A DNA stretch of 64,000 nucleotides from assembly GCA_049607205.1 (NCBI GenBank), contig JBMYWH010000007.1, positions 1 through 64,000 of the forward strand, read 5' to 3'. Both the position numbers and the translations under genes were made by a program. A model generated the notes under the pieces. That model had not been told where the DNA came from. It did not search any database and saw only the letters and a list, made by a program, of their open reading frames with translations. The DNA is from JBELHR01 sp049607205. Lineage in GTDB: Bacteria; Bacteroidota; Bacteroidia; Flavobacteriales; Flavobacteriaceae. Of this stretch, positions 17,938 through 26,229 are shown piece after piece. How positions within the stretch are numbered: the first letter of the stretch is position 1; every line of letters starts with the position of its first letter.

Positions 17938-19406
17938 CTTACAGAAACATCTTTATCTACTTCGGAGGACTATTAACATTGTTATTATTGGCTGCGGCCA
18001 TCTTCTCTCCTGACCAACGACTACTGGCCGTTGCCTTACTCTCTTTTTTTGCCATTGGATGGTATGATGTCTTTCAGACTTCAAACTCCATCTGTCGAGA
18101 TTATCCAATAGTAGGTCATATGCGCTATATTCTGAGGGGAATTTCTCCAGAATTACAGCAATATTTCATTGAAACAAACACCAATGGTGAACCTTTTAAT
18201 AAAAACACCATTCAAACGATCAATAATAGAGCTGATAACAAGGATACATTTCATCCTTTTGGGACCGAACATAATTTTTATACCGAAGGTTTACAATGGG
18301 TTTCACATGCTTTATTTCCTGCAAAAAAGTTGGAAAAGCCTCCACGTGTGTTAATTGGAGGACCTCAATGCAAGCAACCCTATGCGGCGAGTTTACTGAA
18401 TATTTCGGCCATGAGCTTCGGTGCTTTGAGTGAAAATGCAATTAAAGCCTTGAATGAAGGTGCGGCCTTAGGTGGATTCTATCACAATACCGGTGAAGGA
18501 GGATTGACTCCTTATCATCAAAAGGGTGGTGATATAGTTCTTCAAATAGGTACAGGGAATTTCGGTTTTAGGAATGAAAAAGGAAGGTTTGTCGATGAGC
18601 ACTTTAAAGAGAAAGCCTCATTAGATGAGGTGAAAATGATTGAAATTAAACTTTCTCAAGGAGCTAAACCTGGTCATGGTGGTGTGCTACCCGCAGCAAA
18701 AAACACCGAGGAAATTGCATTGATCCGTAAGGTGGAACCTGGTGTAGATGTGTTTTCGCCTCCGGTAAATCCAGAAATCTCAGATCTTGACGGAATCGGT
18801 AAATTCATAGCCCGCGTAAGGGGTCTATCCGAAGGCAAACCGGTAGGCTTCAAACTTTGTATAGGAAGTACCAAGGAGACCGAAGAATTGATTGATAATT
18901 TGATACAACAAAATAATCTTCCCGATTTCATCACGATTGATGCCTCAGAAGGAGGAACGGGTGCGGCGCCAATTGAATACAGTAATCACATTGGAATGCG
19001 AGGAGAAGATGGTCTCAAATTCATGAATAATTTACTCATTCAAAAAGGGATTAGAGAAAAAGTGAAATTGATCTATTCAGGAAAAGTTTGTACGGCTTTT
19101 ACCATGATTAAAGCACTTAGCTTAGGAGCTGATTTGTGTAATAGCGCAAGAGGATTTATGTTCTCTCTGGGCTGTATACAGTCTTTGCGATGCAACACAG
19201 ATACTTGTCCAACAGGAATTGCTACTCAAAATAAAGAGCTTCAAAAAGGACTTGTTCCAAGCCATAAAAGACATAGAGTAAATTCTTACCACAAAAATAC
19301 GGTTGAGGATTTCTTAGAAATGATGGCAACCATTGGTGTGGCTAAAGTAGAGGACTTACATCCTGGACTAATCCATACTACAGGGAAAGAAGTATTCGGG
19401 ATCTAA
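17934..19406 (+). CDS. FMN-binding glutamate-synthase-like protein (GltB central domain family)
   Basis: 490 residues. Two hydrophobic segments at the N-terminus (about 5-22 and 25-45) probably anchor it in the membrane. The rest is the FMN-binding TIM barrel of glutamate synthase, including GAKPGHGGVLP, the substrate region DASEGGTGAAP and a cysteine cluster C-x5-C-x4-C (CIQSLRCNTDTCPTG) for a 3Fe-4S centre. The glutaminase domain of true glutamate synthase is absent. Coupled by a 4-bp overlap to the ThDP enzyme, suggesting electrons or intermediates pass between them. Confidence 0.85.
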   Translation: MTYRNIFIYFGGLLTLLLLAAAIFSPDQRLLAVALLSFFAIGWYDVFQTSNSICRDYPIVGHMRYILRGISPELQQYFIETNTNGEPFNKNTIQTINNRADNKDTFHPFGTEHNFYTEGLQWVSHALFPAKKLEKPPRVLIGGPQCKQPYAASLLNISAMSFGALSENAIKALNEGAALGGFYHNTGEGGLTPYHQKGGDIVLQIGTGNFGFRNEKGRFVDEHFKEKASLDEVKMIEIKLSQGAKPGHGGVLPAAKNTEEIALIRKVEPGVDVFSPPVNPEISDLDGIGKFIARVRGLSEGKPVGFKLCIGSTKETEELIDNLIQQNNLPDFITIDASEGGTGAAPIEYSNHIGMRGEDGLKFMNNLLIQKGIREKVKLIYSGKVCTAFTMIKALSLGADLCNSARGFMFSLGCIQSLRCNTDTCPTGIATQNKELQKGLVPSHKRHRVNSYHKNTVEDFLEMMATIGVAKVEDLHPGLIHTTGKEVFGI

Positions 19407-19410
19407 AAAG

Positions 19411-19441
19411 AAAGCCGAGAACTTTGATAGATCTCGGCTTT
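19411..19441. terminator. Bidirectional terminator between GltB-like gene and SDR gene
   Basis: Ten-base perfect stem AAAGCCGAGA / TCTCGGCTTT with an 11-base loop, placed between converging genes. A and T flanks serve both strands. Confidence 0.8.
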
Positions 19442-19449
19442 AAAATATA

Positions 19450-20106
19450 TTAATATTGAAATTCTACAGAATAACCATCAGGTTCTTGCTCATATAGATT
19501 CCAAAATTGCTCCGCTATCGCGGCAGGGTTATATTTAGGATCGTTTTGATTTACAAATCCACAAACAGTTACCATTCCAACGTGAACTCTTGATTTATCA
19601 GCAGTCTTATGCGCCGCTTGAACTAAGTTTCTCAAAGCTGCTTTACCTAAGGAAAGAGACATGAAATCCGGCTCTCCTTCAAGACCGAATCCACCTCCTG
19701 TAAAAAATAATTTCCCTCGGTTGTCCTGCATCATTCCTGGTAAGGCATTTTTAATTAAGTTAAAAGCTCCTCCAAGATTCGTGTCCATCGTGTTTTTGAT
19801 ATGGTCCCATTCTACGTCTAGAATGTTTCTCTGATCAAAATGCGCTGCGTTATAATGTATAATTTCAGGTTCACCTTGACGGTCTGTAATTGCTCCTAAA
19901 GCGTCTCTTAATTGCTTTTCATCTGAAGCATCATGAACATAATACTCGGTTTCAATCCCTTTTTTATTCAGATTGTCAGATAATTTTTTCAGCCCCGATT
20001 CTGTTCTTCCAACAAGAGCGATTTTGAAGCCACGGCTTCCGAATTTTTCAGCTACGCCAAAACCTATTCCAGGTCCTGCACCAATGATAACGGCTAGTTT
20101 GTTCAT
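19450..20106 (-). CDS. Short-chain dehydrogenase/reductase-like protein lacking the catalytic Tyr
   Basis: 218 residues with the Rossmann motif GAGPGIG (9-15) and an arginine at VGRTESG that suggests NADP(H). The usual YxxxK is replaced: the aligned stretch is SLSLGKAAL, keeping Lys but with Leu at the tyrosine position. The NNAG motif reads YNAAH. The protein therefore may have lost dehydrogenase activity or act as a regulator or binding protein. A good -7 box (TACCTTTG at about 20124-20131 on the minus strand) precedes it. Single gene. Confidence 0.8.
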   Translation of the reverse strand: MNKLAVIIGAGPGIGFGVAEKFGSRGFKIALVGRTESGLKKLSDNLNKKGIETEYYVHDASDEKQLRDALGAITDRQGEPEIIHYNAAHFDQRNILDVEWDHIKNTMDTNLGGAFNLIKNALPGMMQDNRGKLFFTGGGFGLEGEPDFMSLSLGKAALRNLVQAAHKTADKSRVHVGMVTVCGFVNQNDPKYNPAAIAEQFWNLYEQEPDGYSVEFQY

Positions 20107-20247
20107 ATAATGATTTTTTAATAATGCAAAGGTAGAAGGACTGTTTCTTTCTGTATATCAAGAAACTACATAAAGATATCAAAAAGCTTTTACATTAAAA
20201 AATTCTGCATTTTTAAGCAATCCCTAAAAATTTGTTAAAAATACCTC

Positions 20248-20277
20248 TTTGTAGGTAGAAAAAGTTTTATATCTTCG
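20248..20277 (+). promoter_or_regulatory. Bacteroidota-type promoter
   Basis: TTTG at 20248-20251 and TATCTTCG at 20270-20277 with an 18-bp spacer, 23 bp before the ATG of the secreted protein gene. Confidence 0.6.
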
Positions 20278-20300
20278 CCGAACAAGAAAATCAATTAACT

Positions 20301-20969
20301 ATGAGAGTTTTAACAACACTATTGTTTTTCTTACCCCTATTTATTTGCAACCTAAATGCACAAAAAGTCAAATTATGCGATCTAGATCAACAAGTGGTCT
20401 TTATCGGTAATGAAAGTCCTCAATCTTTTGAAAACTATCAGTTCATACTGAAAGAAAAGCATCCTCTTTTGAATCAAAAGAACTTGGTCTACACCTCGTT
20501 CCCAGAATCAGAAATTAAGGGTATTCCTGCTTTGAAAAATTCAGAAGTTTCTACTTGGACTAAAATCGAAGACATCGACAAACTTCAAAAAGAGATTCAA
20601 AAGCAAAGTACTTTAGATCAAGATTGCCAGGTAATTTACCTTCCTGAATCCATGACTGCTGAACTGGATCTTCCTAAAAACAAAGAAACAGTAATCCGTT
20701 ATATCGGTGAGGACAAGAAAAATCCTGAGTACTTACTGATTTCCATCAACCCTAAAGAAAAGAGAAAAAACAGAGCTATTGTTTTTGACTTAGGCGCTTA
20801 TGGAACCCATAATGATCCTCTTGGAAAAGAAAAGATCCTAGTCTTTGCAACAGATTTAGGACCTCAACATTATCTTGTAAAGGTTTCAAAAGACGAGAAA
20901 TGGTTTTTAGAACATTCATATTCTTTCAAGTTAGAAGAAAACGAAATGAAAGGACTTAGTAGTCTATAA
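20301..20969 (+). CDS. Secreted protein of unknown function
   Basis: 222 residues with a Sec signal peptide (MRVLTTLLFFLPLFICNLNAQ; cleavage after A20). The mature part is lysine- and glutamate-rich, alternating alpha and beta, with no motif I recognise. The promoter directly upstream fixes the start. Probably periplasmic. The 170 bp after its stop hold a short reading-frame remnant on the minus strand but no other gene. Confidence 0.7.
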   Translation: MRVLTTLLFFLPLFICNLNAQKVKLCDLDQQVVFIGNESPQSFENYQFILKEKHPLLNQKNLVYTSFPESEIKGIPALKNSEVSTWTKIEDIDKLQKEIQKQSTLDQDCQVIYLPESMTAELDLPKNKETVIRYIGEDKKNPEYLLISINPKEKRKNRAIVFDLGAYGTHNDPLGKEKILVFATDLGPQHYLVKVSKDEKWFLEHSYSFKLEENEMKGLSSL

Positions 20970-21141
20970 TTCTTTTTCTAAGTCTTGAGTCTTATTTTAA
21001 CAATAAGAATTATCATTAATTTCAGCAGCTTTTTTAACGAGTTCTAATACTTGTTTAGGCTGCTGATTTGCTTTCTATAATATCGTTAGCCTGTAACAAA
21101 ACTGAGAGTCTGACTACTGATTATATAAAGACTTTAAATAT

Positions 21142-21357
21142 ATGCAAGTACAACAGACACCTTGGGCATGTCCTAAATGCCACAACAATCAATATGAAAC
21201 TGATCAATTTGCCGCAACTGGTGGTGGGTTCTCAAAAATATTTGATGTACAAAACAAAAAATTCAAAACCGTTTCATGTACCCATTGTGGATATACAGAA
21301 ATCTATAAAAGAAATACATCTACCTTAGGAAACGTATTCGATTTCTTTACCAACTAA
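21142..21357 (+). CDS. Zinc-ribbon nucleic-acid-binding-type small protein
   Basis: 71 residues with two CxxC pairs, CPKC (10-13) and CTHC (46-49), which together would bind one zinc ion, and GGGFSKIFDVQNKKF between them. This is the pattern of the COG3478 / YpzJ-like zinc-ribbon family. Molecular role is unknown. Start at 21142 gives the canonical N-terminus. Its stop overlaps that of the Fe-dependent dehydrogenase by 4 bp. Confidence 0.8.
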   Translation: MQVQQTPWACPKCHNNQYETDQFAATGGGFSKIFDVQNKKFKTVSCTHCGYTEIYKRNTSTLGNVFDFFTN

Positions 21358-22544
21358 ACGATAAAGCGCTCTAAAAATTTCTCAAGACCCTTCTCTGAAT
21401 CAAAGTACTTAGGTACGCCATAAGGTTTGGTCAAGGTCTCGTCAAAAGCTCTTTTTGCTAATAACGATAGATCATCCTGTTTTATAGCAGGGTGATTTCT
21501 CTCTATTCCTAAACGACTCACCAATTGCTCAAGGGCTTTTAAGAAAGCTTCTGCCGCTTGAATCTCGGATTCGTGCTCATGGGCTACACCTATGATTCTT
21601 CCCAAACGAGCAATTCTATGCGGTATTACATCTATATAATAAGCGACTATATCACAAATCACCATTCCGATCATCATACCATGAGGTAAGTGATAAACAG
21701 CCCCCATCTGGTGGGCAATCGCGTGCACCCAACCAACAGAGGTTTGAGTAAATGCCTGTCCAGCAATATTGGAAGCCTCCAACATTTTTAAGCGGTATTG
21801 TATATCCTGTCCGTCTTCTACGGAAACGGCAAGGTTTTCAAAAATCATCTTGATCGCCAATTCTGCCTTTTCATCGGTTATAGAAGTTGCAAAACGACTT
21901 GCATAAGCTTCAAAGGCATGTGAAAATGCGTCAATTCCAGTTTGAGCACTAATCGACCTTGGTAAGCCTGTGAGCAATTCAGGAATTAAGACAGCGTAGT
22001 CGGGTAAAATTTTAGGGTCAATAACTGTTTCCTTAGTCTGTTTATTTCGATCGGTAATAACAGATACTACGGTCATTTCTGAACCTGTCCCTGCGGTGGT
22101 TGGAATAGCTGCGAATAATTTTCCCTTTCTGAGCACTTTAAACATTCCTTTAAATGTCATAGGGTTTCTAGCATGAGTCGCTGCGGGATTAATCACTTTA
22201 GAAGCATCTAGAACAGATCCTCCTCCTAAGGCAATCATTGAATCAAATTCATGTGCTTTGCAGAAGGCTATACCCTTTCTAACAGTTTCAAAACTAGGAT
22301 CGGCCTCAACTTCTTTAAATATGGCAACCTGATTCCCTTCCTCTTCTAGTTCTTTTACGATAGACTCATGAAGACCAAGAGAAAACAAAACCTCATCGGT
22401 AATAAGCACGGTTCTCTTAAGCTTCGCTTCTTTAAAAAGCCTTATAAACTTTTCCCTTCCCATTACCTCTGGCGGACGGTATGGAATATTTTTAAATACA
22501 TATTTAGCTATAGTGGCATAGGCCTTAAGTAGGGCTGTTCTCAT
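21354..22544 (-). CDS. Iron-containing (type III) alcohol dehydrogenase
   Basis: 396 residues with the family layout: an N-terminal NAD(P)-binding alpha-beta domain containing GGGSVLDASK (about 104-113), a helical C-terminal domain, and metal ligands around DAFSHAFEAY, HAIAHQMGAVYHLPHG. It interconverts alcohols and aldehydes or ketones with a divalent metal, in the cytoplasm. It reads in the same direction as the sulfatase upstream, but a hairpin lies between them, so it may be transcribed separately. Substrate unknown. Confidence 0.9.
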   Translation of the reverse strand: MRTALLKAYATIAKYVFKNIPYRPPEVMGREKFIRLFKEAKLKRTVLITDEVLFSLGLHESIVKELEEEGNQVAIFKEVEADPSFETVRKGIAFCKAHEFDSMIALGGGSVLDASKVINPAATHARNPMTFKGMFKVLRKGKLFAAIPTTAGTGSEMTVVSVITDRNKQTKETVIDPKILPDYAVLIPELLTGLPRSISAQTGIDAFSHAFEAYASRFATSITDEKAELAIKMIFENLAVSVEDGQDIQYRLKMLEASNIAGQAFTQTSVGWVHAIAHQMGAVYHLPHGMMIGMVICDIVAYYIDVIPHRIARLGRIIGVAHEHESEIQAAEAFLKALEQLVSRLGIERNHPAIKQDDLSLLAKRAFDETLTKPYGVPKYFDSEKGLEKFLERFIV

Positions 22545-22573
22545 GCTTAGTGATTTAAGGTCTAAAGATAAAA

Positions 22574-22599
22574 AAAGCCGAAGTTAAACTTCGGCTTTC
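22574..22599. terminator. Hairpin terminator between sulfatase and Fe-ADH
   Basis: Perfect stem AAAGCCGAAG / CTTCGGCTTT with loop TTAAA, flanked by A-rich and T-rich sequence. On the minus strand it follows the sulfatase stop codon by 8 bases. Confidence 0.75.
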
Positions 22600-22606
22600 A
22601 TATGAT

Positions 22607-24136
22607 TTAATTTCTCTGGGCATTTTGAATTGCTTCAAGAACTTGATCTAAAGAAAAAGTTCCTATCGGCTGCCTCTGTGGGTAATCCTTAAATGTTTGA
22701 AGGAATTCTCCAACAATGGATTGTGCTGGTGCAAAAGCAAACATATGCTCGACCAACCAGTGATCATAATCCGAACTTTCAAAGTAAGCTCTTTCATATG
22801 GATCCCCTCGAAGATCCATCAATAAAGGCACTCGTACCGGAGAATACTCTCTTTCCCAAACTTTGAAACCGTGGTTATCTTGAACTTTAAAATGAATTTT
22901 CCATTTGTCATAACGCAAGGCCGTTAAATCCCCATCATCATTAAAATAGAAAAATTCCTTTCTTGGTCCCTTTTCTGTCTTCCCTGTTAAATAAGGCAAA
23001 AAGTTATATCCATCTAAATGTACATTGAAGTCCTTTCCGTTAGCCTTATATCCATTCAATAGTTTTTTCTTAACATCATCCTCACCAGCAGCAGCCAACA
23101 AAGTAGGTAACCAATCCATTCCAGACATCATTTCATTACTTACTTGATGTGGCTTAATTTTACCTGGCCATTTAACCATCATAGGGGCTCTCATACCACC
23201 TTCCCATGTGGTTGCTTTTTCACCGTGAAAAGGTGTCATTCCTCCATCAGGCCAGAAAATTAATTCTGCTCCGTTGTCGGTAGTAAAAATTACGATGGTG
23301 TTTTCTTCAACACCTAAATCTGCTAAAGTCTGGGTCAACTCTCCAACGATGTCATCCAATTCTTGCATCCCATCAGCATAAACACCATATCCAGTCTTAT
23401 TCTTGTATTGTTCACTCAAATAGGTCCATACATGCATTCTTGTAGAATTATACCAAACAAAGAATGGCTCTTCGTTTTTAACAGACTTCTTCATAAACTT
23501 GATGGCAGCATCTTTAGTTTCATGATCAATTGTCTCCATTCTCTTCTTAGTCAAAGGTCCTGTATCGCGAATTTTCCCATCGGAAGATGAACTAATTACA
23601 CCTCTAGGTCCGAATTGCTTTTTGAATTCTGGATTCTTAGGATAGTCCGGATGCTCCGGCTCTTCCTCAGCATTTAAATGATATAAGTTCCCTAAAAACT
23701 CATCAAAACCATGATTTGTTGGTAAATGCTCATCGCGATCTCCAAGGTGATTTTTCCCGAATTGCCCTGTAGCATAACCATGATTCTTTAATAATTCAGC
23801 GATGGTTGGATCTTTTTCGCTTAATCCTTCCTTCGCTCCAGGTAATCCAACTTTGGTCAGTCCTGTTCTATATCCAGATTGACCTGTAATAAAAGTAGAT
23901 CGTCCTGCGGTACAACTTTGTTCTGCATAATAATCAGTAAACATCATACCATCTTCAGCGATTTTATCGATGTTAGGAGTTCTATAGCCCATCATACCTC
24001 TATTGTAGGCACTTGTGTTGGACCACCCAATATCATCGCCAAAGATTACAAGGATATTAGGTTTTTCATTTTTTTGCGCATTCATAATGGCCCCTACAAA
24101 GGTCATTATTGCGATTAAGGTTAGTTTAATTTTCAT
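22607..24136 (-). CDS. Formylglycine-dependent sulfatase (S1 family), CTAGR type
   Basis: 509 residues with a Sec signal peptide (about 1-20). Landmarks are metal-binding GDD (33-35), maturation motif CTAGR with Cys75, FGKNHLGDRDE and TTDNGAE. It is strikingly similar to the sulfatase at 46495-48036 over its whole length (shared blocks GLTKVGxPGAK, GNLYHLNAEEEPE, TGPLTKKRMET), so the two are paralogues with probably similar substrates. It sits 35 bp downstream of the GNAT gene and may belong to the YceI-pirin-GNAT transcript. Periplasmic. Substrate unknown. Confidence 0.9.
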   Translation of the reverse strand: MKIKLTLIAIMTFVGAIMNAQKNEKPNILVIFGDDIGWSNTSAYNRGMMGYRTPNIDKIAEDGMMFTDYYAEQSCTAGRSTFITGQSGYRTGLTKVGLPGAKEGLSEKDPTIAELLKNHGYATGQFGKNHLGDRDEHLPTNHGFDEFLGNLYHLNAEEEPEHPDYPKNPEFKKQFGPRGVISSSSDGKIRDTGPLTKKRMETIDHETKDAAIKFMKKSVKNEEPFFVWYNSTRMHVWTYLSEQYKNKTGYGVYADGMQELDDIVGELTQTLADLGVEENTIVIFTTDNGAELIFWPDGGMTPFHGEKATTWEGGMRAPMMVKWPGKIKPHQVSNEMMSGMDWLPTLLAAAGEDDVKKKLLNGYKANGKDFNVHLDGYNFLPYLTGKTEKGPRKEFFYFNDDGDLTALRYDKWKIHFKVQDNHGFKVWEREYSPVRVPLLMDLRGDPYERAYFESSDYDHWLVEHMFAFAPAQSIVGEFLQTFKDYPQRQPIGTFSLDQVLEAIQNAQRN

Positions 24137-24171
24137 AAAAGATAAATTTTAATCAAAAATAGAGTATTGTT

Positions 24172-24471
24172 TTAAACTAGCAATCTCTCAAGGAACAAAA
24201 CATCATTATACTGGGGAAATTTATCAAACATCGCTTTTGCAAATGGGCAAAGAGGCATGAGCTTAAACCCTTGTTCACGTGCCGAATCAATTAGAGTCTT
24301 AAGAAGTTCAAGTCCTAGACCACGGCCTTTATACTCTGGATCTACCTCGGTATGGTCAATAATCTTAAGCTGGGGACCAGCCACCGAAAAAGTCATTTCT
24401 CCTGCCTTATGTCCTTCATCTAAAGCAAAGGCACCTCCAGTATTTCCTTGTTGAATGATTGTGTATTCCAT
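24172..24471 (-). CDS. Small GNAT-type N-acetyltransferase (YjdJ-like)
   Basis: 99 residues covering the short GNAT fold of the YjdJ/Gtn family: IDHTEVDPEYKGRGLGLELLKTLIDSA carries the acetyl-CoA pyrophosphate-binding loop (GRGLG), followed by LMPLCPFA with the conserved Cys-Pro-x-Ala. Acceptor unknown. It lies 9 bp after the pirin gene, in one transcription unit with pirin and YceI. Confidence 0.85.
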   Translation of the reverse strand: MEYTIIQQGNTGGAFALDEGHKAGEMTFSVAGPQLKIIDHTEVDPEYKGRGLGLELLKTLIDSAREQGFKLMPLCPFAKAMFDKFPQYNDVLFLERLLV

Positions 24472-24480
24472 ATATGTAAG

Positions 24481-25512
24481 TTACTCATTTTCTGACGGAT
24501 GTTCGACATCTCCATTCACAAATTGAGCAAACCTACCTTTTTCAATTCCATGAGTTTGTTCCTTTTCTGGCCAAGGCCAACCTCCGAATTGGGTCTTATT
24601 ATAGTCGTCAAAAGTCTGCATGATTTCTCGCTGACTATTCATCACAAAAGGACCGTATTTCACTACTGGTTCTCCTATAGGCTTACCTTGAAGCATTAAG
24701 ATTCGAGCACCAGAAGGCCCCGCCTTAAAATGAGTAGATTTATCTGCATCTACTTTAATTTTAGAATAAGAATCAACCAAGGTCTGGTCAACAGTTAGGT
24801 TCTCGCCTTCATAAAAGTAAAAGTTTCTAGTCACTCCAGCGATCTCAGAAGCTTCCAGAGACCACTCCGCTCCGGCTTCCAAATCAATGGTATAAATAGT
24901 TACTCCGTTTTCCGGATCAGCCCCCCAAGAATTATCCGTAGTTCTAACGCCCTTATAACTTTTATAGGGACCTGCTATCACCTTAATTCTCGCCATAGCA
25001 CCTTCATGATCAGCCTCCTCAACCACGGGGATTTCATGGGCCCATAACATCTTAAAATCAGGATCTACCATCTTGTTTTTAGCAGGTAAATTCAGCCAGA
25101 CTTGAAACATTTCAAGTTCGTTGCCTCCTTCTTGATTGACCATGGGAAACATTTCCGAATGCTGCACCCCTTTACCGGCAGTCATCCATTGTACATCACC
25201 TTCTCCATAACGACCTGAAGCCCCTAATGAATCGGTATGATCGATTAAACCCTTAGTCGTAATAGAAATGGTTTCAAAGCCTCTATGAGGATGATAAGGA
25301 AATCCTGGAACATCAGAACCGTGATACATTCTAAAGCCATCCCTGAGTTCAAAATCCGAACCTATATTTCTACCTTGTTTATGGGTTTGATCCAATCCAG
25401 CCTGTACATTACCACTTGGGTAAGCATCTAAATGATGGGCTGTAAATAGAAAAGGATCCTCGGTTGCCCAAGGAAATCCTAATTTCTCAATGTTTTGTAT
25501 ACTGTTTTTCAT
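24481..25512 (-). CDS. Pirin family bicupin protein
   Basis: 343 residues, longer than the about 230-290 of many pirins. The N-terminal cupin has the metal-binding histidines in FPYHPHRGFETIS, GKGVQHSEMF and the typical TDSLGASGRYGEGDVQWMTAG. A second cupin domain follows. Bacterial pirins include quercetin 2,3-dioxygenases and redox-related regulators. It is 6 bp downstream of the YceI gene. Function in this operon is inferred to be related to stress or lipid/quinone handling only by neighbourhood. Confidence 0.9.
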   Translation of the reverse strand: MKNSIQNIEKLGFPWATEDPFLFTAHHLDAYPSGNVQAGLDQTHKQGRNIGSDFELRDGFRMYHGSDVPGFPYHPHRGFETISITTKGLIDHTDSLGASGRYGEGDVQWMTAGKGVQHSEMFPMVNQEGGNELEMFQVWLNLPAKNKMVDPDFKMLWAHEIPVVEEADHEGAMARIKVIAGPYKSYKGVRTTDNSWGADPENGVTIYTIDLEAGAEWSLEASEIAGVTRNFYFYEGENLTVDQTLVDSYSKIKVDADKSTHFKAGPSGARILMLQGKPIGEPVVKYGPFVMNSQREIMQTFDDYNKTQFGGWPWPEKEQTHGIEKGRFAQFVNGDVEHPSENE

Positions 25513-25518
25513 AAGTAA

Positions 25519-26052
25519 TTATGCTTTTATAAACTGTAAGTCTATTACTAATTTCACCTGTTCTCCGACAACAATACTTCCAGCCTCTGTTACCGCGCTC
25601 CACGAAAGTCCAAAATCTTTTCTATTAATCCCTCCGGAAAATTCCATTCCTGCCTTAGTCTGTCCATAAGGGTCTACCGCAATACCATTAAAACTTCCTT
25701 CCAAAGCAACCTCCTTGGTTACATCTTTAATAGTCAGTTCCCCAATAAGACGCTCTCCATCAAAAGACGTAGATTTAAAACTAAGCTCTGGATAAGTCGC
25801 TGCATCAAAGAAATCACCCGATTTCAAATGCCCATCTCGATCTGCATTTTTAGTATTGATAGAATCTACTTCCGCACTAAATTCAAAGTTAGCATTATTA
25901 AAATCATTATCCTGGGTTTCGACCACACCTTTAAAATTCTCAAAATGACCTGTTACCGTAGAGATCATCATATGCTTAACTTTAAATGCTATTTCTGAAT
26001 GTGCGCTATCTAAATTCCAAATTGTTTTTACTTGTGTTTCTTGAGTATTCAT
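25519..26052 (-). CDS. YceI family lipocalin-like protein
   Basis: 177 residues without a signal peptide, so cytoplasmic unlike E. coli YceI. The sequence pattern is the family's: WNLDSAHSEIAFKVKHMMISTVTGHFENF at the N-terminus, DGHLKSGDFFDAATYPELSF and the C-terminal DFGLSWS. The eight-stranded barrel binds polyisoprenoid-like lipids such as quinone precursors. First gene of the YceI-pirin-GNAT unit, directly behind a predicted sigma-54 promoter at 26087-26101 and divergent from a sigma-54 activator gene. Confidence 0.9.
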   Translation of the reverse strand: MNTQETQVKTIWNLDSAHSEIAFKVKHMMISTVTGHFENFKGVVETQDNDFNNANFEFSAEVDSINTKNADRDGHLKSGDFFDAATYPELSFKSTSFDGERLIGELTIKDVTKEVALEGSFNGIAVDPYGQTKAGMEFSGGINRKDFGLSWSAVTEAGSIVVGEQVKLVIDLQFIKA

Positions 26053-26086
26053 TTTATGTGTTTTTTATAGTTATATCCTGTATTAG

Positions 26087-26101
26087 GCCATTACCATGCC
26101 A
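26087..26101 (-). promoter_or_regulatory. Predicted sigma-54 (-24/-12) promoter for yceI-pirin-GNAT operon
   Basis: On the minus strand the sequence TGGCATGGTAATGGC fits the sigma-54 consensus TGGCACG-N4-TTGC with two mismatches, and the key GG and GC dinucleotides have the exact 10-bp spacing. It lies 35 bp before the YceI start codon. A sigma-54-dependent activator is encoded divergently 130 bp away. Confidence 0.6.
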
Positions 26102-26229
26102 AAACCATAACAACCTAATTATCAATTACTTAAACATTATTCTAAGGGTTGTTTATTTCTTAAATATGAGAAAAAGATTATATAACAGAATAAAAACTAT
26201 CTTTATGACATTATTAAAAACAAGAGATA

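Noticed and set aside
26164..26176. GATTATATAACAG as a third copy of the palindromic repeat
   Set aside because: Only the central TTATATAAC is shared and the TAACGA/TCGTTA arms are missing, so chance in AT-rich DNA is enough.
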